A stretch of DNA of 60,255 bases from Bradyrhizobium jicamae (GTDB taxonomy: Bacteria > Pseudomonadota > Alphaproteobacteria > Rhizobiales > Xanthobacteraceae), in assembly GCF_018130215.1 (NCBI RefSeq), contig NZ_JAFCKQ010000050.1, positions 1 through 60,255 of the forward strand, given 5' to 3'. A model generated the notes under the pieces. The model saw only the letters and a program-made list of their open reading frames with translations, made no database searches and had not been told where the DNA came from. The translations under genes and the position numbers were made by a program. Of the stretch, positions 7,507 through 18,500 are shown piece after piece (positions within the stretch are counted from its first letter, which is position 1; each line of letters begins with the position of its first letter).

Positions 7507-8502
7507 ATGATCACAACACGTTTCACCGAGATGTTCGGCGTCGACCACCCGATCGTGCAGGGCGGCATGCAATGGGTCGGGCGCGCCGAGCTGGTGGCCG
7601 CCGTCGCCAATGCCGGCGCACTCGGCATGATCACCGCACTGACCCAGCCGACACCGGACGATCTGCGCAAGGAAATCGCGCGCTGCCGCGAGCTGACCGA
7701 CAGGCCGTTCGGCGTCAACCTCACCATCCTGCCCGCGATCAAGCCGCCGCCCTATGCGGAATATCGCCAGGCCATCATCGAGAGCGGCATCAAGATCGTC
7801 GAAACCGCCGGCAACAAGCCGCAGGAGCATGTCGACGAATTCAAGAAGCACGGCGTCAAGGTTCTGCACAAATGCACCAGCGTCCGTCATGCACTCTCCG
7901 CCGAACGCATGGGGGCCGATGCGATCTCGATCGACGGCTTCGAATGCGCAGGACATCCCGGCGAGGATGACACGCCCGGCCTGATCCTGATCCCGGCCGC
8001 CGCCGACAAGGTGAAGATTCCGATGATCGCCTCGGGCGGCTTCGGCGACGCCCGCGGCCTCGTCGCCGCGCTCGCGCTCGGCGCCGAGGGCATCAACATG
8101 GGCACGCGCTTCATGTGCACCAAGGAGAGCCCGATCCATCAGCTGGTGAAGGAACGCATCGTCGCCAATGACGAGCGCGAGACCGAGCTGATCTTTCGCA
8201 CGATGCGCAACACCTCGCGCGTCGCCAGGAACGCGATTTCGACCAAGGTCGTGCAGATGGAGAAGGAAGGCGCCAAGTTCGAGGACGTCCGCGAGCTCGT
8301 TGCCGGCGCCCGCGGCAAGATGGTCTACGCCACCGGCGATGCCGACGAGGGCATCTGGTCGGCCGGCCAGGTGCAGGGCCTGATCCACGACATCCCCTCA
8401 TGCGCCGAGCTGATCTCGCGCATCATGCACGAGGCGGAGGCGATCATCCGCTCGCGGCTCGAGGGCATGATGTCCGGCGGCAAGCGCCAGGCTGCCGAGT
8501 AA
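7507..8502 (+). CDS. Nitronate monooxygenase/2-nitropropane dioxygenase-like flavoprotein
   Basis: The frame is open from 7360, but ATG at 7507 yields MITTRFTEMFGVDHPIVQGG, the standard N-terminus of this FMN TIM-barrel family. The 331-residue protein has QGGMQWVGRAELVAAVANAG (N-terminal FMN contact) and a DGFECAGHPGED segment containing the conserved histidine of nitronate monooxygenases. IASGGFGDARGLVAALALGA, the phosphate-binding loop, and GTRFMCTKES follow. Members oxidise nitronates or act as enoyl-reductase-like flavoproteins; annotation by homology often overcalls the nitronate activity. A terminator follows at 8538-8564. Confidence 0.85.
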   Translation: MITTRFTEMFGVDHPIVQGGMQWVGRAELVAAVANAGALGMITALTQPTPDDLRKEIARCRELTDRPFGVNLTILPAIKPPPYAEYRQAIIESGIKIVETAGNKPQEHVDEFKKHGVKVLHKCTSVRHALSAERMGADAISIDGFECAGHPGEDDTPGLILIPAAADKVKIPMIASGGFGDARGLVAALALGAEGINMGTRFMCTKESPIHQLVKERIVANDERETELIFRTMRNTSRVARNAISTKVVQMEKEGAKFEDVRELVAGARGKMVYATGDADEGIWSAGQVQGLIHDIPSCAELISRIMHEAEAIIRSRLEGMMSGGKRQAAE

Positions 8503-8537
8503 CGACGCGAAAATAGCTGCCCTCGTATTGCCATGGC

Positions 8538-8564
8538 AGCCGGCTTCATGAGGCCGGCTGTTTT
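8538..8564 (+). terminator. Rho-independent terminator
   Basis: AGCCGGC (8538-8544) pairs with GCCGGCT (8553-8559), followed by GTTTT. It ends 15 bases before the start of the next gene, leaving room for that gene's GGGAG (8570-8574) only. Confidence 0.6.
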
Positions 8565-8579
8565 CTGACGGGAGTTTGC

Positions 8580-9575
8580 ATGCGCCTGTTCGCGTCGACC
8601 GTTGCGGTCGCCCTCTGCCTGTCGGCATCGCTGGCCAATGCGGCCGGCCTCCGACTGATCAAGGTGGAGACCGACGGCGCCCCGCCGATGCAGGTCGCCG
8701 TGTGGTCGCCCTGCGCCGCGCCCGCAGGCGAGGTGAAACTCCGCACCATCACGCTGCCGGGGACGACGGATTGCCCCATCGCTGGCGAGAAGTTGCCGCT
8801 GATCGTGGTGTCGCATGGCTATGGCGGCAGCTTTACCGGACACCATGACACCGCCGAGACGCTCGCGGATGCGGGCTTCGTCGTGGTCGCCGTCAATCAT
8901 CCGGTCGATACCGGGGCCGGCGACAAGACCCGGGCCGACACGCTTGCCGTACTGACCGAGCGCCCCGCCGACATCAAGCGCGCGATCGACTACATGCTCG
9001 ACACCTGGCCCGAGCGCGCCAGGATCGATCCCGGCGAGATCGGCTTCTTCGGCTTTTCGCGCGGCGGCTACACCGGCCTCGTGGTCGCCGGGGCCGATCC
9101 CGATATCCGCAAGGCCACGGCCTTCTGTACGACCGGAATTCTTTTGCCGAGCTGCGCCGAGTTGCAGCGGGGCGAAATCCCGACGCAGCCGCCCGTCCAT
9201 GACCCGCGGGTCAGGGCCATGGTGGTGGCCGATCCTGCGTTCGGCCCGCTGTTCGATCGCGACGCGTTGAGAGACGTCAAGATACCGGTACAGCTCTGGG
9301 CCTCCGAGCTCAGCGGCGAGGACAGGATCACCGAGATCAACCCCGGCTACGTCGCTGCGATCGACGACGAGCTGCCGGTCAAGGCGGACTATCACGTCAT
9401 CCGCAATGCCGGACATTTCGTCTTCCTGGCGCCCTGCTCTGCGGATCTCGCCGCCCGGCTGCCGAGGATCTGCACGGATCCGCCGGGCTTCGATCGCGTT
9501 GCCTTCCACAAGGAATGGAACGCTGACATCCTCGCCTTCTTCCGCAAGCATCTGGTGGAAGCCCGTCAGCCGTAA
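8580..9575 (+). CDS. Secreted alpha/beta hydrolase (dienelactone hydrolase/PAF-AH-like)
   Basis: 331 residues with a clear signal peptide (MRLFASTVAVALCLSASLAN, cleavage near AANA-AG at about residue 22). VVSHGYGGSFTGHHDTAETL supplies the oxyanion-hole HGxGG region, and GFFGFSRGGYTGL carries the nucleophile serine of the GxSxGG type. A late ...NAGHFVFLAPC supplies the catalytic histidine. Expected location is the periplasm. Substrate is unknown; related proteins are annotated as dienelactone hydrolase or platelet-activating-factor acetylhydrolase-like. The ribosome site is GGGAG at 8570-8574. Confidence 0.82.
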   Translation: MRLFASTVAVALCLSASLANAAGLRLIKVETDGAPPMQVAVWSPCAAPAGEVKLRTITLPGTTDCPIAGEKLPLIVVSHGYGGSFTGHHDTAETLADAGFVVVAVNHPVDTGAGDKTRADTLAVLTERPADIKRAIDYMLDTWPERARIDPGEIGFFGFSRGGYTGLVVAGADPDIRKATAFCTTGILLPSCAELQRGEIPTQPPVHDPRVRAMVVADPAFGPLFDRDALRDVKIPVQLWASELSGEDRITEINPGYVAAIDDELPVKADYHVIRNAGHFVFLAPCSADLAARLPRICTDPPGFDRVAFHKEWNADILAFFRKHLVEARQP

Positions 9576-9620
9576 CGAGCAATCGAGCACGCTCGGCCAA
9601 TCACAGCCGGAGAGAACATC

Positions 9621-10589
9621 ATGAAAGCGTATGTGTACGGGGCCAGCGGCCCGGAGATTACCGACGTTGCCAAGCCCGCGCCGAAGGGCACGCAGGTGCT
9701 GGTCAAGGTGCATGCCTGCGGGCTGAACCGCGCCGACCTCGGCATGACCAAGGGCCACGTCCACGGCTCGGCCGGCGGCGCCGGCACCGTGCTCGGCATG
9801 GAATGGGCCGGCGAAGTCGCAGAGCTCGGTCCCGATGCGAAGGGGGTGAAGGTCGGCGACAGGATCATGGGCTCGGGTGCCGCTGCGTTTGCCGAGTACA
9901 CGCTCGCCGATCACGGCCGGCTGTTCCGCGCGCCCTCCAACATGAATTTCGACGAGGCCGCCACGCTCCCCGTCGCGCTGGCGACCATGCACAATGCGGT
10001 CGTCACCAACGGCGCGCTGCAACCAGGCGAGAGCGTGCTGATCCAGGGCGCCAGCTCCGGCGTCGGCCTGATGGCGATGCAGATCGCCAAGCTGAAAGGC
10101 GCAAGGCTCGTCGTGGGCTCGTCGACCGACGCGACGCGCCGCGGACGGCTGAAGGAGTTCGGCGCCGATCTTGCGATCGACTCCTCCAATCCGGCCTGGG
10201 TCGATCAGGTGCTGAAGGCGACCGGCGGCCAGGGCGTCGACCTGATCGTCGACCAGGTCTCGGGCAAGGTCGCCAACCAGAACCTGGCGGCAACCAGGGT
10301 CAAGGGCCGCATCGTCAATGTCGGCCGCCTCGGCGGCACCCATGCCGATTTCAACTTCGACCTGCACGCCGCGCGCCGCATCCACTATATCGGCGTCACC
10401 TTCCGTACCCGCACCATCGAGGAGATTCGCGAGATCTTCGACGAGGTCAGGAAGGACATCTGGCCCGCGGTCGAAGCGCGCAAGCTGCAGCTGCCGATCG
10501 ACAAGGTCTACAAATTCGCCGACATCGGCGCGGCGTTTGCGCACATGGAAGCCAACAAGCACCTCGGCAAGATCGTGGTGACGCTGTAG
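9621..10589 (+). CDS. Quinone-oxidoreductase-like medium-chain dehydrogenase (MDR)
   Basis: 322 residues. The N-terminal GroES-like domain includes VHACGLNRADLGMTKG and GMEWAGEVAELG. The Rossmann domain has LIQGASSGVGLMAMQIAKL, the NADPH-binding GASSGVG of zeta-crystallin/quinone oxidoreductases. Catalytic zinc ligands are absent, so it is a zinc-independent member despite the usual 'zinc-binding dehydrogenase' label. The gene is 45 bases after the hydrolase and may be co-transcribed with it. Substrate is not predictable. Confidence 0.85.
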   Translation: MKAYVYGASGPEITDVAKPAPKGTQVLVKVHACGLNRADLGMTKGHVHGSAGGAGTVLGMEWAGEVAELGPDAKGVKVGDRIMGSGAAAFAEYTLADHGRLFRAPSNMNFDEAATLPVALATMHNAVVTNGALQPGESVLIQGASSGVGLMAMQIAKLKGARLVVGSSTDATRRGRLKEFGADLAIDSSNPAWVDQVLKATGGQGVDLIVDQVSGKVANQNLAATRVKGRIVNVGRLGGTHADFNFDLHAARRIHYIGVTFRTRTIEEIREIFDEVRKDIWPAVEARKLQLPIDKVYKFADIGAAFAHMEANKHLGKIVVTL

Positions 10590-10639
10590 CCGGCTTCCGA
10601 CTTCGATGAGGATCGAGGCGCGGCGATGCAAACCGATCG

Positions 10640-11503
10640 CTATCGCACGCCATACCGCGCGAAGTCGTCGGCTATGCCGTCCCGGATCGTCTTTGCGGTT
10701 GCGATATCGGCAGTGCCGTGAGCTTCGTCGCCCCGCTTGAGCCTGGCGAGCCCGCGACCATAAAGCGCGCTCGCCAGCTTCGGATTCAACCGAAGCGCGG
10801 AATCGTAATCGTCGATCGCCGCTGGAATCCGGCCCATCTTCAGGTAGATCAGGCCGCGCGAGTCATACGCCGCAGCGTTTCGGGAATCCGACTGAAGCGC
10901 CTTGTTGCAATCCTCCAGCGCCCCCTGCAAAACGCCGAGCACGGCACGGGTCCAGCAACGCCCGTTCCACACACCTTCCAGGCTGGGCTCGAGACGAATT
11001 GCTTCATCATAATCCCGCGCCGCGCGAAAGTATTCGCCCTTCTTCAAGTAGGCCTCGGCGCGGTTGGCGAAGGCCTCGCCGTAACCGCGGTTGAGTCCGA
11101 TCGCGCGGTCGAACGCCTCGATCGCGAGATCGTATTCGCCTTTCTTCAGGAAAGCTACGCCGCGATTGTTGAGCGGCTTGGTGTAGTTCGGATCGAGCTT
11201 GATCGAGCTGTCGAAATCCTGAATGGCGCGGTCATAGTCGCGCTCGGCGGCATAGGCGTTGCCACGGTTGTTATATGCAATCGCCAGGCCGGCCGCCGTC
11301 ATGTCCTGGCGCGCGTCGATGAGGGCCGTGCAACCATTGATGCGAGCTTCGAACGGCGTGCGATTCACCCCGTTGCACAGCTCGACATTGTGGAGATTGC
11401 CGTCCCGTTGCCGATCTTGCGCCAGCGCCGGCGAAGCCAGCAGCAGCACGACCAGAACCGCCGCCAGGCCCTCGATCGCCCCCGTCACTGCGCGAATGTC
11501 CAT
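10640..11503 (-). CDS. Secreted/periplasmic TPR-repeat protein
   Basis: 287 residues with an N-terminal signal peptide (hydrophobic run AAVLVVLLLASPALA ending at AQD, residues about 14-29). After a 45-residue region with a C...C pair (ELCNGVN and INGCTAL) come at least five 34-residue TPRs. Their marks are AYNNRGNAYAAERDYDRAIQ, PLNNRGVAFLKKGEYDLAIE, AFANRAEAYLKKGEYFRAAR, AYDSRGLIYLKMGRIPAAID and SALYGRGLARLKRGDEA. It likely scaffolds protein contacts in the periplasm. It lies 31 bases downstream of the FecR-domain gene on the same strand, so it is probably in an operon with it, next to the divergent giant exoprotein. Confidence 0.85.
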   Translation of the reverse strand: MDIRAVTGAIEGLAAVLVVLLLASPALAQDRQRDGNLHNVELCNGVNRTPFEARINGCTALIDARQDMTAAGLAIAYNNRGNAYAAERDYDRAIQDFDSSIKLDPNYTKPLNNRGVAFLKKGEYDLAIEAFDRAIGLNRGYGEAFANRAEAYLKKGEYFRAARDYDEAIRLEPSLEGVWNGRCWTRAVLGVLQGALEDCNKALQSDSRNAAAYDSRGLIYLKMGRIPAAIDDYDSALRLNPKLASALYGRGLARLKRGDEAHGTADIATAKTIRDGIADDFARYGVR

Positions 11504-11534
11504 ATCCAGGCTTCCCGATGCCCCGCGCTCGACC

Positions 11535-12188
11535 TCAGCACCCGCGACAGATGTTGGGATTGAATGTGCGGTCGATCTTCTGCTCAGGCTGCTGCGTCGC
11601 CGGCGCCCTCGCCCTTTTTACGAGCTTGCTTTTGCCCTCTTCAATCAGCGTGGAAAATCGGACCGTTCCGTCGTCAGATATTTCGATATGCGGCGTGGTG
11701 CCGCGAATGCCCATCGTCGCAACGGGAGTGTCGATCTTCATGTCGCCGGTCTTCGCGATGTTGCCGGCAACGAAGGTGAACGTTCCCTTTGTCAGGCTGA
11801 GCAAGCTCGAGTTTGACTTTCCGTTGGGGTCGTAGACGAAATCGTTCATCACCATGCGGGCGTTGCTCGACAGGTTGAACGAAGTGCCATCGGCAAAGTT
11901 GATCCCGACCCGGCCGCCCGCTCCGGTCACGACCACGTCGTTCAAATAGACGAGATCGCCAACCTTGGTCGCTGCATCCTGACTCGAAGCATTCGCCTGA
12001 ACGACGACTGCATTCTTGTGTTCGATCGTGACCGAACCGGAGACGGTCACGACCCTGCCGATCGGCTTTGCGGACGCATCCTGAACGGCGGGTTGAGCAG
12101 AATTGGTTTGCGCTCGCGCCGGGGGCAACAGACTTGCCATCGCCAGAACGAAGCTTGCCGCCAACGCGCTCATCCAGTGCATACGCAT
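11535..12188 (-). CDS. FecR-domain secreted protein
   Basis: The frame is open further upstream, but ATG at 12188 follows a strong GGGGGAGGGG and begins MRMHWMSALAASFVLAMASL, a signal peptide ending near ARAQ (residue about 26). The FecR domain (about residues 45-165) shows IGRVVTVSGSVTIEHKN, KVGDLVYLNDVVVTGAGGRV, GINFADGTSFNLSSNARMVM and GTFTFVAGNIAKTGDMKIDT, then VATMGIRGTT. The mature protein ends CRGC. Classical FecR is an anti-sigma signal transducer with a TonB receptor partner; neither an ECF sigma gene nor a receptor is nearby, so this belongs to the other class of FecR-domain proteins found next to exoproteins. 217 residues. Confidence 0.85.
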   Translation of the reverse strand: MRMHWMSALAASFVLAMASLLPPARAQTNSAQPAVQDASAKPIGRVVTVSGSVTIEHKNAVVVQANASSQDAATKVGDLVYLNDVVVTGAGGRVGINFADGTSFNLSSNARMVMNDFVYDPNGKSNSSLLSLTKGTFTFVAGNIAKTGDMKIDTPVATMGIRGTTPHIEISDDGTVRFSTLIEEGKSKLVKRARAPATQQPEQKIDRTFNPNICRGC

Positions 12189-12578
12189 GATCCCCTCCCC
12201 CTTCGAGAAGATCTTGTCGTCTGGCTGCCCGATGCAGATTGAATCAGATGGCCATGACGGCAAAAAAAAGCATTGCAGCCAAGCTCGCGCCCGAGCCTCG
12301 CCGTTTAATTCACGAGTGGACATTTCGGTCGTTAACTATACTATAATTTTGACGGGATCGCACTCGCGACAGAACGACAGCAATGCTGTCGGATCGGCGA
12401 AGGCGGATTTCTATCGCTGCAATTTACGATCGAAATTGAATTCCATCGGGATGTTTCGGCGGGCAAGCGCAAGGCTGCCAGCGCCAAGATGAATGACCTC
12501 GTGGCGAGGGCAGGCCAAAGCAAGAAGACTGCGGTAGCGCGCCGAGCCTGAGTTACCTGGCAGGCGAGGTTGAAGCCA
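12189..12578. promoter_or_regulatory. Divergent promoter region between FecR and giant exoprotein genes
   Basis: This 390-base gap is conspicuously more A+T-rich in the middle. A TGGACA at 12317-12322 and TATAAT at 12342-12347 (19-base spacer) could drive the rightward gene; the same AT-rich stretch can serve the leftward one. A 7-bp perfect inverted repeat with 3-base loop (CGACAGC 12375-12381, GCTGTCG 12385-12391) lies in the presumed leader and could be an operator or a 5'-UTR hairpin. Confidence 0.5.
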
Positions 12579-15500
12579 ATGTTAGTTGTGTCCGGCGTTG
12601 AGTCCGGGGACGCGAGCACGGCCGCTTTGGGCCAGCTCCACCCGGCATTGGGCGATGTCATCGGCAACATTCTGACGGCGATCGGTCACGGTACCATCCG
12701 GCGTGCGAACGGCACTCCCGTTCAGGTCTTGGCTGGCGATCCTGTTTGCCCGGGCGACATGATCGAGACCGCGGCGGACGGACGGATCGAAATTCGCTTC
12801 ATCGACGGCACCGCATTCAGCCTGTCCGGCGACACTAGCGTGGTGGTCGGCGGACCCGCGCGGAATTCCACCATTCCCCTGCGTTCGACCCTGATCGAGG
12901 TCACCAGGGGTGCCTTCGCTTTCGCCGGCGGCGAATTGGCGAACACCGACCCGCTGACAGTGGAAACGCCTTTTGGCAGCATCCGCAGCCGGACCCAGGC
13001 CAGCGGTTTCGCCATGCTGTCGCTCGCGGCACTGACCTTCTCATTCGTGAAGGAAGCCTTGGCCGCGGACCCGGACGTCACATTCCTTGATGACGACACC
13101 ATCACATACAAGGAGCTGCATCACGGCGTATTCGAGCTCACGACCAAGGAGGCGAACCCGCGACACATCATTGTCGAGGACCCCGGAGAGACCGTCGTCC
13201 TGAGCAGAAGAGGGTCCTCGGTCAGCGTGGATACGGTCGCGAACACGCCTGCCCAGATGCAGGCGTTGCAGATGGCCCAACAGGCCGCGCTGGACAACTA
13301 CGCGAAAGGATGGGGATCAGTCGGCTCGAGCACGCCTCCTTCCCTCAATCCGGGGGACCTGCTGCAGCCCATCAATTTTTTTCAGCCTGACCCCATCCAC
13401 CCGCTGAATCTGCTTCCTCCGCTGCAAACGGCGATCTTCCAGCCCATCGAGGTGGGTCAACCGACGCTGGCAATCACGAGCATCGGGGGACAGATCGACG
13501 TCGCCGGCGACGACATCATCAATGCTGCCAAAGCTGACGCCGGGATCGAGATCGTCGGCGCAACGACCGGTGTGGCGAACGGGCTGATCGTCAAGGTCTT
13601 CATCATCGATGGTTCCGACAACATTGAATTCAGCGGCACGGCCATCGTGAGCAACGGCAGCTGGGCGATTGTACTCAGCCCGGAGGAAGCCAAGGCGCTG
13701 GTCGACGGCATCTACACGCTGAAAGCGGACGTGACAAACCAGTTCGGCAACACGGCGGAAGCCTCGCAGCCGATCAGGGTGGACGAAACCCCGCCGACCA
13801 TCGCGATCGACCCCGTTGCGAGGAGCAACGTCGTCAACGCCGAAACTGCCAGCGCCGGGTTCACCATCGTCGGCACGGCGACGGATGCGGAGAACGGGCA
13901 GCCGGTAACGGTCAGGATCATTGATAGCTCCGGCAACGTCGTCGATACATTCGTCACCAAGCTGACCGACAACACCTGGTCAATCAACGTCACGTCAGCC
14001 GAAGCCAAATTGCTGCATGACGGCAGCTATACGGTGACGGCTGATGTCTCGGACTCGGCCGGCAATCCGGCGCCGGAAGCCACGCAAGTCATCAGGGTCG
14101 ACGAGACGCTGCCGACGGTGACCTGGTTGCCGCAGGCGGAGAGCGGTGTCGAGGGTGCGGCGATCGCGCTGGGTACGATCGCTGCGAGCGCAAGCAGCCT
14201 GCCAGGCAACAGCGTGCAGTCGCTTGTCGTGAGCGGCATTCCCATTGGGGCGGTCCTGACCGACGGCACCAACAGCTTCGTGGCGACGAGTGACGACACT
14301 TCGGTCGATGTGAGGGGCTGGACGCTCTCGAATCTGAAGATCACCCCGCCGAACGACACCAATTTCACGCTGACCGTCACCGCGACCGACCAGGATGCCA
14401 ACACGTCGAGCGCGAGCGAACTGGTGACTGTCACCCCCCTGGCGCCCACCCTCAATCCGGTCGCCGCGCAGGGCAACGAGAACACAGCGATTGCCCTGGA
14501 CCTTGGCGCGACGGCACAGAGCCTGCTGGGCGACGCGTCGCCGAACCACCTCGCCGCGCTGCTCGTGAGCGACATCCCGGTGGGCGCCACGCTGACTGAT
14601 GGCAGCGGCCACAGCTTTACGGCAACCGCAGGGAACACCGCGGAGGATGTGGCCGGCTGGAACCTGTCGAGCCTGACGATCACGCCTCCGGCAGAATTCG
14701 AGGGCAACTTCACGCTGGCGATTGCGGTGAACGAGCGCGACCCGGAAGGCGATCTCAGCGCCACGGTGACGGCAACCGTGCTTGTGAAAGTCAACCCCGT
14801 CGCCGAGCCGCCGACCATTAGCGCACCGCCGACGCTGACGCTCAACGAGAACGCCAATGGCGTGACGATTGCCGGGGTGAGCGTCGGCCCGCTGGCGGAA
14901 GACAGCGACGACACGGTGAGCGCGACGCTGGCGGTGTCGCATGGCATTCTGCATGTCGCCGGCCTGGACGGCGTGACCGTGACTGGCGATGACAGCGGGA
15001 TGCTTACCCTGTCGGGGAGCGCCGCGCTCGTGAATGCGCTGCTGGCGCAACTGACCTATACGCCGACCACGGAGTACGAAGGCTCCGACGCGCTTCGGAT
15101 CTCGGTGGCGTCGAGCGACGGCTCCAACACCTACCCGGGGCTGGCCACCGCCACGACCGTGATCACGGTGAACCCGGTTGCCGAGCCGCCGACGGCTTGC
15201 GCACCGCCGACGCTGACGCTCAACGAGAACGCCAATGGCGTGGCGATTGCCGGGGTGAGCGTCGGACCACTTGCGGAAGACAGCGACGACACGGTGAGCG
15301 CAACGCTGGCGGTGTCGCATGGCATTCTGCATGTCGCCGGCCTGGACGGCGTGACCGTGACCGGCGATGACAGCGGAATGCTGACGCTGTCGGGAAGCGC
15401 CGCGCTCGTGAACGCGCTGCTGGCGCAACTGACCTATACGCCGACCACGGAGTACGAAGGCTCCGACACGCTTCGGATCTCGGTGTCGTCGAGCGACGGC

Positions 15501-18500
15501 TCCAACACCTACCCTGCGCTGGCCACCGCCTCGACTGCGATCACGGTGAATCCGGTCGCCGAGCCGCCGACGGTAAGCGCGCCGGCGACGCTGACGCTGA
15601 ACGAGAACTCAACCGGCGTGGCGATTGCCGGGGTGAGCGTCGGACCGCTGGCGGAAGACAGCGACGACACGGTGAGCGCGACGCTGGCGGTGTCGCATGG
15701 CATTCTGCATGTCGCAGGCCTGGACGGCGTGACCGTGACCGGCGATGACAGCGGGATGCTGACGCTGTCGGGAAGCGCCGCGCTCGTGAACGCGCTGCTG
15801 GCGCAACTGACCTATACGCCGACCGCGGAGTACGAAGGCTCCGACACGCTTCGGATGTCGGTGACGTCGAGCGACGGCTCCGACACCTACCCGGGGCTGG
15901 CCACCGCCTCGACTGCGATCACTGTGAATCCGGTCGCGGAGCCGCCGACGGCAAGCGCGCCGGCGACAATCACGGTCGTCGAGCACGATGACGGGGACTT
16001 CGACAATGACGACAAGGTGCGACCGATCCAGATCCAGGGTGTCGTTGCAGGTCCGGCCGCTGAAGATGCCGACGATACGATCAGGGTCCTGCTGACCGTG
16101 GCACACGGGACATTGGCGGTGATCGCCGTGGCGGGAGTCACGGAAATCGCGAATGGCTCCGGATATCTGACACTTTCGGGGACGGCGAGCGAAGTCAACG
16201 CCGCGCTGGCCAGCCTGGTCTACACGCCCACCGAGGGCTTCTTCGGAAGCGACACGCTGAATGTAACCGTGACGTCCATCGACGGCACAGATATCTACCC
16301 GACGCCGGCGACCGCGGTGACCGCAATAACCGTCACCACGGAGTCCGAGTCGTTGATCGTCGGCGGGCCTGCGCCAACGCTCGATTGGAGCGACGCGGCC
16401 AACTGGAGCGCTGGCGTCGTTCCTACCCTGACCATCAGCACGTTCATCGGTGCCTCCGCCCTGTACACGGTCATCATTGACGACATCGCTCAGGCGGCGT
16501 CGCTGACGATACCGCACGGCTCGGCGATGACGAATATCACCGCCAGTGGAACACTGCAGCTTGCCGGCAATCTCGATGTCAGCGACTCGGGAAAACTCGA
16601 GAACGACGGAAGACTGGAGGAAACCGCCAGCGGCACCTTCATCGGGCCTATCATCAACAACGGCACGATCATCGTCGATCAGGCCGTCAACCTCGACGTG
16701 ACAGGCACCATCACCGGAAACGGGAAGTTCTCGATCGGCAGCGGGGGCACGCTCGAGTTCGCCGCCGGCAGCAAGGTTGCTCCGGGCACGACCGACAGCC
16801 AGACCATCTCCTTCGAGCAGGGCGCGGGCAAGCTGATCATCGATGACTGGGGGAAATTCGCAGGCGTCATCACCGGCACCGACATCGGTACACAGCTCAC
16901 GTCGACCGATTTGATCGATCTTACACAGCTTCCCTTCGTCGGCGGAAGCATGTCCGTGTCGGTGTCGTACAATTCCGGCACCAACGTCAGCACGATGACC
17001 TTCAGCGACGGCAACGGTGCGAACGACGTGACGCTGCATTTGTCCGGGAACTACACCGGCACCGCCTGGACGTTCACGAGCATCAACGGAGGTGCCGGCA
17101 CCGAGATCAGCGACCCGCCGCCGAATTCCGGCACCATCACCGGTCACATCGCGGTTGCCACCGCTGCCGTGACCGCGGCGAGCGCGCTGCCGGCTCCCCA
17201 GACCCTCGCGAGTCCGCTGGCCAGGCTCACGGGCGATGGCAGCCCCGCCGCGACGACGACGGCGACCGGTCTCTGGGTCCCCACGCCCGGCAGCGCCGGC
17301 ACGGCAAGCACGCTCGGTACCGGCAACACCCTGGCCGGCATGATCATCGTCGGACTCGGTGCGAACCTGCCCACTGGCGGGAGCGACACTGTCTTTCATT
17401 CGCATGCGGCGAATTCCAGCGCGACCGGGTTCGACACGATCACGAATTTCGTATCGGGGTCCGACAAGATCGATCTGACCTCTTTCGGCTCATTTTCCTC
17501 CACTATCCTGACTTTGTCCCCCGGAAGCACGTCAGTGCCGGCGCACACCATCGCCTGGCTCTACGACGGCAATGCCAATCAGGCGCTCGTGTATGCCAAT
17601 CCGACCGACCACGCCGTAGGCATCGGCGACTCCAGCCTGGTCGCCATCCACCTGCCGGGCGTGGCGAACCTGCACTCGTCGGATTTCGCGCTCGCCACGA
17701 CGACGGCTGCGCCCGTGGTCGTATCTGGCGATCCGATCGATCACGCCGCCACGACCCACGACGATGCAGTGACCAGCGCAAATCATGCGTCCGGCACGAC
17801 GAGTACAACCCAGGCTTCGCCCGATACGAAGGTCAGCTACGACGCGCCCCTCGCCGACGGGGATAACACGACGCAAGCAGCCAGCATCCCCACAAGCTTC
17901 GGTGCCATCGATGGCCCGGCAATGGCTCTGCCTGGCGGACTGACAGTTGAACTGACTCAGATTGCCATGACGGCGCTGATGCAGCCCGGCTTCACCTTTG
18001 ATCCGAAGCCGGCGTTCGACAATGCCAATCCGACGCCGGTCGCGTTTACAGCCGTGAACAGCGACTGGTTCGCGCCGTCCTGGAGCGATTGGAATGACAA
18101 TCCGGACACGAGCCCGAAGAACGGAGGTCATGACGCCTCGCACGCCGGGGACGTGGCGAATGCCGGCAACAGTCACGCCCATGATGCCGATGCAGACGCC
18201 GTGCCTGACGCAGCAGCGCCGAAAACGTCTACAAACAGCAACGGCAACGGCAAGAGCGAAGGCCATGGCAACAAGACGCCGGCAGATGACCATGGTGACG
18301 GCAATGGCAAAGACGGCAACCATCACGCGATGGCAAGCGACGCCAGCGGAAACACGACGCCGCAGCATCGCGGCGAGGCATCCCCTCCGTGGCAGCATAA
18401 GTCCGTGACCACGTCGAACCCCGAAGGGCCGGCGATCAACGACGCTGCAAAGCCCAACGAGCCGCCGACCTCGAAGGGCCACCACGGCGATGCTGCCGTC

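Noticed and set aside
6178..8388. 736-codon leftward open frame
   Set aside because: Antisense to the PanE-like and nitronate monooxygenase-like genes; composition is typical of GC-rich shadow frames (Asp, His, Arg-rich).
8325..10631. 768-codon leftward open frame
   Set aside because: Lies opposite the secreted hydrolase and MDR genes, both of which have clear domains and ribosome sites.
11535..12188. Classical FecIR iron signalling
   Set aside because: No ECF sigma gene and no TonB receptor adjoin the FecR-domain gene; a Fec-type system is not supported.
14790..15923. Tandem repeats considered as a CRISPR or structural array
   Set aside because: Unit length of 378 bp and in-frame coding show protein repeats; no short direct repeats with unique spacers.
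13995..17405. Long leftward frames of 477, 306 and 598 codons
   Set aside because: They mirror the repeats of the giant exoprotein; their own repeated pattern follows from that.
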